Assembly (NCBI GenBank): GCA_021796315.1
Contig: JAJYOH010000217.1
Span: 1 to 8,827, forward strand
Reading direction: 5' to 3'
From: Chloroflexota bacterium
Lineage (GTDB): Bacteria > Chloroflexota > Anaerolineae > Anaerolineales > Villigracilaceae
Length of the DNA stretch: 8,827 nucleotides
The position numbers were made by a program, and so were the translations under genes. Position 1 is the first letter of the stretch, and each line of letters begins with the position of its first letter. This document shows positions 4,879 through 8,827 of this stretch, in pieces. The notes beneath the pieces were generated by a model, which saw only the letters and a list, made by a program, of their open reading frames with translations, made no database searches and was not told the DNA's origin.

Positions 4879-6774
4879 CTAGGATGAGGGCGCCCGGCAT
4901 AAATTTTGGCGCTGTGCAAGCTTCTGAGGATCATCGACGCCGGGCGCATATTCACAAACTGCCTGCCAGGCCTGGTAATGAGTTTTGAATTCATCCTGAA
5001 AAAGCAGCGCGCCATTTTTCGAAACCGTGCGCGTTACATCCACGTCAGCTCCGTTGGCGGCCCAATCTGTTTGTGTGATCTGACCCGGCTTCAGGTCAGG
5101 GTTTTGAACGAAAGACGGCGAGGGCGCCGGGACAATATTCTGCGGACCAGTCGAATTCCAGTTTACCGTACGCCCATCGTAGGTTGAGTAAAATTTCCAG
5201 GTCAACGAACGCGAACCCAAATCCACATTTGTCTCCATCAAAATCCAGTAAGGCGAATTGTTGGTGAATTTAAAATCGACCAGCGGAAAATAGACAGTGG
5301 CATCCAGTCCCGCCAAGGTCGAATTGTCTGCGCCGCTGGAAGTCTCTTCATAATAAGAAACGCGATAAGCGTGTGGAACCCGCTCCGCCACAGGAAAGCC
5401 TGCAAAGAACGCGGTACGAAATAAAGTTGTACTTACCTGGCAAACGCCGCCGCCCACGCCCTTGATCGTACGCCCGCCATAAATGATGAGGGCTTCGGTA
5501 AATCCGTTATCGAGGCTCACGTCGCCAAGAGCCTGGCCCATCGAAAACGTTTCGCCCGGAGCGACCAGTACGCCGTCGAAACGCTGCGCGGCAGTTGTAA
5601 TATTTTGAATACGTGCAGCGTTCGATCCCCAAAAGTAAGTGGTCTGCTGACCGTTCGGAAGCAGTTGCGTGATCCCCAACTGTTGCGCGGTGGCCGTGTC
5701 CGGCAGAGTCGGCTGCGTTTCCTGGATCACAAGCGGAATGGTATGCTCGCCCTTCAACAAAGAATCAGTGATTGCCTTGAGGCTGGCATCCACATCCAAT
5801 TTGCGGCCCGTGTTGGATGAACTAATTGCAACCAACTGACCAGTGGACTCGTCAAAATGAAAGCGTGCGTTGGATGATTGCCGATCCACCTGTGTTTCGA
5901 TCCCAGCCAGCATCTGGCGTAAAGTATCGGGGTTGAGCGTCACCTGCACTTCGACCTTGTCGCCATCCTGTACGCGCTGAACGCCGATCATGTTCGCCAG
6001 TATTTGCACATCATACACCCATGGGCCGGGGTCGCTCGATTGTGCGTTCGGAATAATCAAACGCAATGGCTGGCTTAAAATCGAGCGGGCTGTTTCAGCT
6101 TGCGCCGAGACATCCTTGATGGATGGCTGGGTTTCCTGAACAACCAACGGCACTTCACCATCGCTAAAAGATTGCAATTGTGCGCTCAAATAAAGCAGAG
6201 TTGCATCCACATTAAGCGCGCGCCCCGATTGGCCCGGCCTGGCAACTACGTCCGTCCCCTGGAGCTGCAGGCTGGCTTCAACTTCAGGTCGATTAACTTG
6301 TTGCGAAAGCACCTGCAAATATTGATATGCGACGCGTTGATCGAAAACAACAACCGGCGCGACTTCATAACCAAAACCTTTTGCGCGGATCTGCCCACTC
6401 AGCGCGCCGAACAATCCCCCGCTTCGCCCCAGACGATAGGCGGCCTCCGCGCTGGATGACGCATCGAAGACCATGCCTAACTGCGCCGGAGACGCGACCC
6501 AGACTTTATCTCCATCGCGAAATAGTATTTTGCCATCGATCGGATAAGAAAGAGTCTGGTTTAATTTCAACGCCGCACTTTGTGGCGATAAACCTGAAAG
6601 GTCCACGCCTGCAACTGAAACACCTGGAAATATCCGGCCTGCGTAAATAAGTTGATATCCCACCACCCAGGCAAGGATGATACCCATAAACACAAACAGA
6701 CCGGCGGCTAAGGCCGCCGCGATCTGCGACAATACAGGAACACGATTTTGCGCGGGATAAGTTAGTGTAGACAT
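4879..6774 (-). CDS. VanW family protein with duplicated peptidoglycan-binding-like domains and C-terminal G5-like region
   Basis: This 631-residue protein has the layout of the YoaR/VanW family. It has a membrane segment at about 17-40, two copies of a PG_binding_4-type domain (about 75-215 and 240-355), the VanW domain (about 385-515), and a C-terminal beta region (about 530-600) like a G5 domain. The two repeats each end in nearly the same phrase, VPLVVQETQP (208-217) and IPLVIQETQP (346-355). VanW signatures include APGETFSMGQALG (405-417), GGRTIKGVGGGVCQVSTTLFRTAFFAGF (433-460) and ERVPHAYRVSYY (464-475). The protein is probably anchored in the membrane and faces the wall. VanW itself has no proven reaction. 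No ribosome site precedes the ATG. A TATAAT on the minus strand (6787-6782) sits only 7 bases upstream, so the message may be leaderless. The neighbouring LCP gene fits a cell-envelope role. Confidence 0.92.
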   Translation of the reverse strand: MSTLTYPAQNRVPVLSQIAAALAAGLFVFMGIILAWVVGYQLIYAGRIFPGVSVAGVDLSGLSPQSAALKLNQTLSYPIDGKILFRDGDKVWVASPAQLGMVFDASSSAEAAYRLGRSGGLFGALSGQIRAKGFGYEVAPVVVFDQRVAYQYLQVLSQQVNRPEVEASLQLQGTDVVARPGQSGRALNVDATLLYLSAQLQSFSDGEVPLVVQETQPSIKDVSAQAETARSILSQPLRLIIPNAQSSDPGPWVYDVQILANMIGVQRVQDGDKVEVQVTLNPDTLRQMLAGIETQVDRQSSNARFHFDESTGQLVAISSSNTGRKLDVDASLKAITDSLLKGEHTIPLVIQETQPTLPDTATAQQLGITQLLPNGQQTTYFWGSNAARIQNITTAAQRFDGVLVAPGETFSMGQALGDVSLDNGFTEALIIYGGRTIKGVGGGVCQVSTTLFRTAFFAGFPVAERVPHAYRVSYYEETSSGADNSTLAGLDATVYFPLVDFKFTNNSPYWILMETNVDLGSRSLTWKFYSTYDGRTVNWNSTGPQNIVPAPSPSFVQNPDLKPGQITQTDWAANGADVDVTRTVSKNGALLFQDEFKTHYQAWQAVCEYAPGVDDPQKLAQRQNLCRAPSS

Positions 6775-6781
6775 GGTGAAA

Positions 6782-6787
6782 ATTATA
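6782..6787 (-). promoter_or_regulatory. Candidate -10 box of the VanW-family gene
   Basis: Read on the minus strand this is an exact TATAAT. It ends 7 bases before the ATG at 6774, which places the expected transcription start at or within a base or two of the start codon. There is no good -35 match at 16-18 bases, and no Shine-Dalgarno sequence lies between box and ATG. Together these point to a leaderless message, though a single 6-base match in an AT-rich stretch is weak evidence. Confidence 0.4.
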
Positions 6788-6820
6788 CCTGTTTGGGAAA
6801 ATTACAGATTACAACCAAAT

Positions 6821-6834
6821 AAGAAGATTATGCA
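6821..6834. repeat. 14-bp direct repeat, left copy
   Basis: AAGAAGATTATGCA occurs here and again at 6990-7003, in the same orientation, on the two sides of the palindromic element 6845-6963. It is 10 bases from the element's left end, and the right copy is 26 bases from its right end. It could be a trace of insertion or just a short duplication. Confidence 0.6.
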
Positions 6835-6844
6835 AATTCTTGCA

Positions 6845-6963
6845 CGTCTTTGCGAGCCGCTGTTTTTTGCGGCGACACTTGCACCTGCGCTGCAAGTGCA
6901 GGTGAGCAATCTCCACCGCGATTTGGGAGATTGCTTCGTGGGAAAACGCCACTCGCAACGACG
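6845..6963. repeat. Imperfect palindromic intergenic element
   Basis: This roughly 119-base non-coding element has near-complementary ends, CGTCTTTGCGAG (6845-6856) and CTCGCAACGACG (6952-6963), matching at 11 of 12 positions. Inside it are further inverted pairs: GCCGC 6856-6860 with GCGGC 6869-6873, CACTTGCA 6876-6883 with TGCAAGTG 6891-6898, an alternative CACCTGC 6882-6888 with GCAGGTG 6898-6904, and GCAATCTCC 6906-6914 with GGAGATTGC 6926-6934. The ends and the GCAATCTCC core recall the short palindromic repeats with TTGCGAG ends scattered between genes in many bacteria. It fills the gap between the methyltransferase-like gene and the VanW-family gene, which has no other recognisable gene. 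The call as a dispersed repeat is inference from one copy. Confidence 0.6.
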
Positions 6964-6989
6964 TAATGGTCCTATTTTGCAACATACTC

Positions 6990-7003
6990 AAGAAGATTAT
7001 GCA
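6990..7003. repeat. 14-bp direct repeat, right copy
   Basis: This is the second copy of AAGAAGATTATGCA (first at 6821-6834), lying between the palindromic element and the 3' end of the methyltransferase-like gene. Confidence 0.6.
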
Positions 7004-7025
7004 GGAACGTGACGGTGAAATGGTT

Positions 7026-7616
7026 TTATTTGTTCCGTTTAAAAATCAAGCCGGGGATCATCATCGGAGTAACAGATTTATATTCGGCATAACCTGCGCC
7101 GAATTCACGCAAAAGTTTACGTTCTTCAAAATACGCGCCGATAAAAATATAAACGGTAATTGCAACATAAAAAACAAAATTGTTCACACTCATCGAGGGT
7201 GAAAGCCACAGGAACAACAAACTAAAAAGATAAAGCGGATGCCTCACGAGGCGATACATTCCGCCCGTCACCAACGCGGATGGTTTCTCTCCCTCCCAGA
7301 ACTGGCTCAGTCCCACGAACGAAAGCGGGCCTGTCTGCAAAAACGAAAAGAGCAGAAGCATCGCCGCCAGTCCCTGCCCTGCGAACATTACATACTTCCA
7401 TGGCGCAGACACAGAGTAAAGTTCATGGTCGGGAAGGATGATCACAAGAAGGTAGATCGGCGCAAAAGTGATGAGCGCAAAAATATTATAGGCAAAACGA
7501 TAAGCAACCATCAATTGCTCACCAAGCACGCCGCGCAGAATTTCCTTGAATTTGGCTGAAGCTAAAATCGAATGAACGATTCCCCAGATAACAACTGACA
7601 AAATAATCCAAAACAT
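7026..7616 (-). CDS. Isoprenylcysteine carboxyl methyltransferase (ICMT/PEMT)-like membrane protein
   Basis: The 196-residue protein has several hydrophobic segments (about 2-20, 42-62, 76-93, 125-140 and 146-163) and the C-terminal motif of the ICMT/PEMT/NnrU group of integral membrane methyltransferases. The key stretch is GGMYRLVRHPLYLFSLLFLW (118-137), holding the RHP motif that contacts S-adenosylmethionine. It is followed by the EERKLLREFGAGYAEYK region (164-180), with the paired acidic residues and the Y-x-x-Y signature typical of the family. The substrate of bacterial members is seldom known, so no reaction is assigned. The start is supported by GGAG followed by a run of A before the ATG. 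It lies downstream of the coiled-coil gene, separated by a hairpin terminator. It is 250 bases from the VanW-family gene, so it is probably a separate unit. Confidence 0.8.
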   Translation of the reverse strand: MFWIILSVVIWGIVHSILASAKFKEILRGVLGEQLMVAYRFAYNIFALITFAPIYLLVIILPDHELYSVSAPWKYVMFAGQGLAAMLLLFSFLQTGPLSFVGLSQFWEGEKPSALVTGGMYRLVRHPLYLFSLLFLWLSPSMSVNNFVFYVAITVYIFIGAYFEERKLLREFGAGYAEYKSVTPMMIPGLIFKRNK

Positions 7617-7633
7617 TTTTCTCCAACAAACAA

Positions 7634-7666
7634 AACGCAGGACAAATTGACAATTTGTCCTGCGTT
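7634..7666 (-). terminator. Hairpin terminator after the coiled-coil gene
   Basis: A perfect inverted repeat has 15-base arms (7634-7648 and 7652-7666) around a 3-base centre. On the minus strand it lies 12 bases after the stop codon of the gene ending at 7679 and is followed by a T-rich tail (TTTTGTTTGTT), which fits an intrinsic terminator for that gene. The hairpin ends only 17 bases before the start of the methyltransferase-like gene. A promoter for that gene would have to overlap it, or read-through must occur. Confidence 0.75.
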
Positions 7667-7678
7667 ACACAAAAATTT

Positions 7679-8827
7679 TTATTCCGCGCCGAAGGCTGGC
7701 AATTCCAATGTTTGCCCGCCAGACTCAACCTCATAGAATGGCAGCCAGGCCACACCAAACAGGTTGACATAGATATCTGTTTTCTTGGGCGTGACAGTCA
7801 CTTCACTGATGTCATTTACCACCTGCCCCCAACGGTCATTGATCTCAGCCGCAGCTTGATCGCGTTCCTGTTGAAGGGCAGACAAATCTTTTTTATATTG
7901 GGCAATGGCTTGCACCGATTCTTCCACATTTGCCCTGGCCTGCTCGGTAAGGCGGTGTTTCGTAAATTGAGAAGTGATGCTCTTTTTGCGCGTTAAACCG
8001 ACAAAGCCCGCGCCCAATTCAAGCAAGTTAGCCGTTCCCTCGGTTTTGCGATTTTCAAGATTGGTCTGATCCTGCTGCAACTCACGCTCTTCGCGCGACA
8101 TCTTATCTTCCAAAACTTTGATCTTGCGATCCAGTGCGCCGGTTGCTTTTTCAAGCTCTGCATCACGAGCGTCGCGCGCGGCATCGGCGCAGGCCTTCAT
8201 AAAATCCGCCGGTGAAACATCCGGCCCGGCGGAAACTTTCAAGGCCTGGTTGACACGCGCTTTCACCGACGAGTTGCGATAGTTCCAATCGGTGAAATCT
8301 TTTTGCATGGCGGTCATGCGTTTTAAATCGTTCAATGGTGAATCAACCATTCCGAAACGCGCGCCGGGCGCTGGCGATACGTCCAGTTTATCGAGCGGCG
8401 GGCCGCTATGAGAGAAATCCTCCCAACGGATCACGCCGCTTCGCTCAGGTTTTTCAACCAACACCGAGCGTACGATGCTGCTATCTACACCCATCTTGCG
8501 ATCGAGAAAACGGATCTGGGCCGAACCCAATAATGCGGGTTTATACGTCACACCTTGAATCTTTACGCCGGCCGACATGGACTGTTTCGCGGCGGTAAAG
8601 GCTTCAGGCAAGCTATATGTTTGCGGAAGAAAATACTCTGCGACACCTGCCGGTAAAGATGGTTTGGTCTGAACTCCATTCATGGATGGCGAACTCTTAA
8701 CGGCGGATGGCGCGGGTGCAGCGATGACTGTTTTAACGGCAGCCGCTTCCGGTCCCGGACTTGAAGCGGGCGTGGGGACAACAGGCTTTACGCCGGCTGA
8801 TACATTCGTCTGCTTAATGCTTGCTGA
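7679..8827 (-). CDS. Coiled-coil protein resembling the C-terminus of HerA/DUF87-type ATPases (partial, 5' end missing)
   Basis: The reading frame is open from the stop at 7679 to the window edge, giving 382 visible residues; the true start lies outside. An ATG at 8683 is internal. The 48 residues before it form an Ala/Pro/Ser/Val-rich linker that continues in frame. The following part begins LPAGVAEYFLPQ and has a mixed alpha/beta region. It contains an acidic and Arg-rich motif (FMKACADAARDARDAELEKA, about 165-184 counted from that ATG) and a long coiled coil of charged heptads to about 290. The tail is beta-rich (VTVTPKKTDIYVNLFGVAWLPFYEV). From memory this matches the conserved C-terminal half of large DUF87/HerA-like ATP-binding proteins in Chloroflexota and relatives. 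No Walker motif is in the window, so that identity is tentative. A hairpin terminator follows the gene. Confidence 0.6.
   Translation of the reverse strand, partial: SASIKQTNVSAGVKPVVPTPASSPGPEAAAVKTVIAAPAPSAVKSSPSMNGVQTKPSLPAGVAEYFLPQTYSLPEAFTAAKQSMSAGVKIQGVTYKPALLGSAQIRFLDRKMGVDSSIVRSVLVEKPERSGVIRWEDFSHSGPPLDKLDVSPAPGARFGMVDSPLNDLKRMTAMQKDFTDWNYRNSSVKARVNQALKVSAGPDVSPADFMKACADAARDARDAELEKATGALDRKIKVLEDKMSREERELQQDQTNLENRKTEGTANLLELGAGFVGLTRKKSITSQFTKHRLTEQARANVEESVQAIAQYKKDLSALQQERDQAAAEINDRWGQVVNDISEVTVTPKKTDIYVNLFGVAWLPFYEVESGGQTLELPAFGAE

Noticed and set aside
6773..7012. Plus-strand frame of 79 codons in the gap
   Set aside because: It runs over the palindromic element and direct repeats, begins one base inside the VanW gene region and has no ribosome site.
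7617..7678. Promoter for the methyltransferase-like gene inside the terminator hairpin
   Set aside because: TTGTCA occurs on the minus strand in the hairpin centre, but the sequence 17 bases later (TTTGTT) matches the -10 consensus at only three positions.

Overview
The window looks like a chromosomal segment of a member of the Chloroflexota, probably an Anaerolineae-like lineage. This is inferred from the gene content: an LCP-family protein, a VanW/YoaR-type protein, a small Trm112-like zinc protein, a HEAT-repeat protein, a secreted sortase-like protein and a coiled-coil protein resembling the C-terminus of HerA/DUF87-type ATPases. Base composition is moderate and even. No marker gene is present, so the taxonomic call is tentative.

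Left part (1-2507, plus strand). The first 390 bases are an RNA-regulated leader. It holds two nearly identical c-di-GMP-I (GEMM-I) riboswitch aptamers in tandem. The first is followed by a strong intrinsic terminator, and the second by a Shine-Dalgarno region that can pair back onto the aptamer. They precede a secreted sortase-like gene (389-1033). A complete bacterial SRP RNA gene follows, with its own promoter (about 1075-1180). Next come two paralogous membrane-anchored genes of unknown function joined by a 4-base stop/start overlap (1248-1613, 1610-2467). A symmetrical bidirectional terminator (2464-2507) closes this side.

Middle part (2511-6774, minus strand). Transcription order is VanW-family protein, Trm112-like protein, HEAT-repeat protein, LCP-family protein. 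The last three are tightly packed and probably form one operon, possibly led by the VanW gene. The two large proteins are predicted to act at the cell surface, so the cluster probably serves envelope or cell-wall polymer assembly.

Right part (6775-8827). A 250-base gap carries an imperfect palindromic element flanked by a 14-bp direct repeat. Upstream of it on the minus strand are an isoprenylcysteine-methyltransferase-like membrane protein (7026-7616), a hairpin terminator, and the 3' part of a long coiled-coil gene that runs off the window end.

The most interesting feature is the leader at 1-390. Two copies of one c-di-GMP aptamer appear to be wired to two different outputs, transcription termination (copy 1) and translation initiation (copy 2), in series before a single sortase-like gene. 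Specific competing pairings for each switch can be read directly from the sequence.
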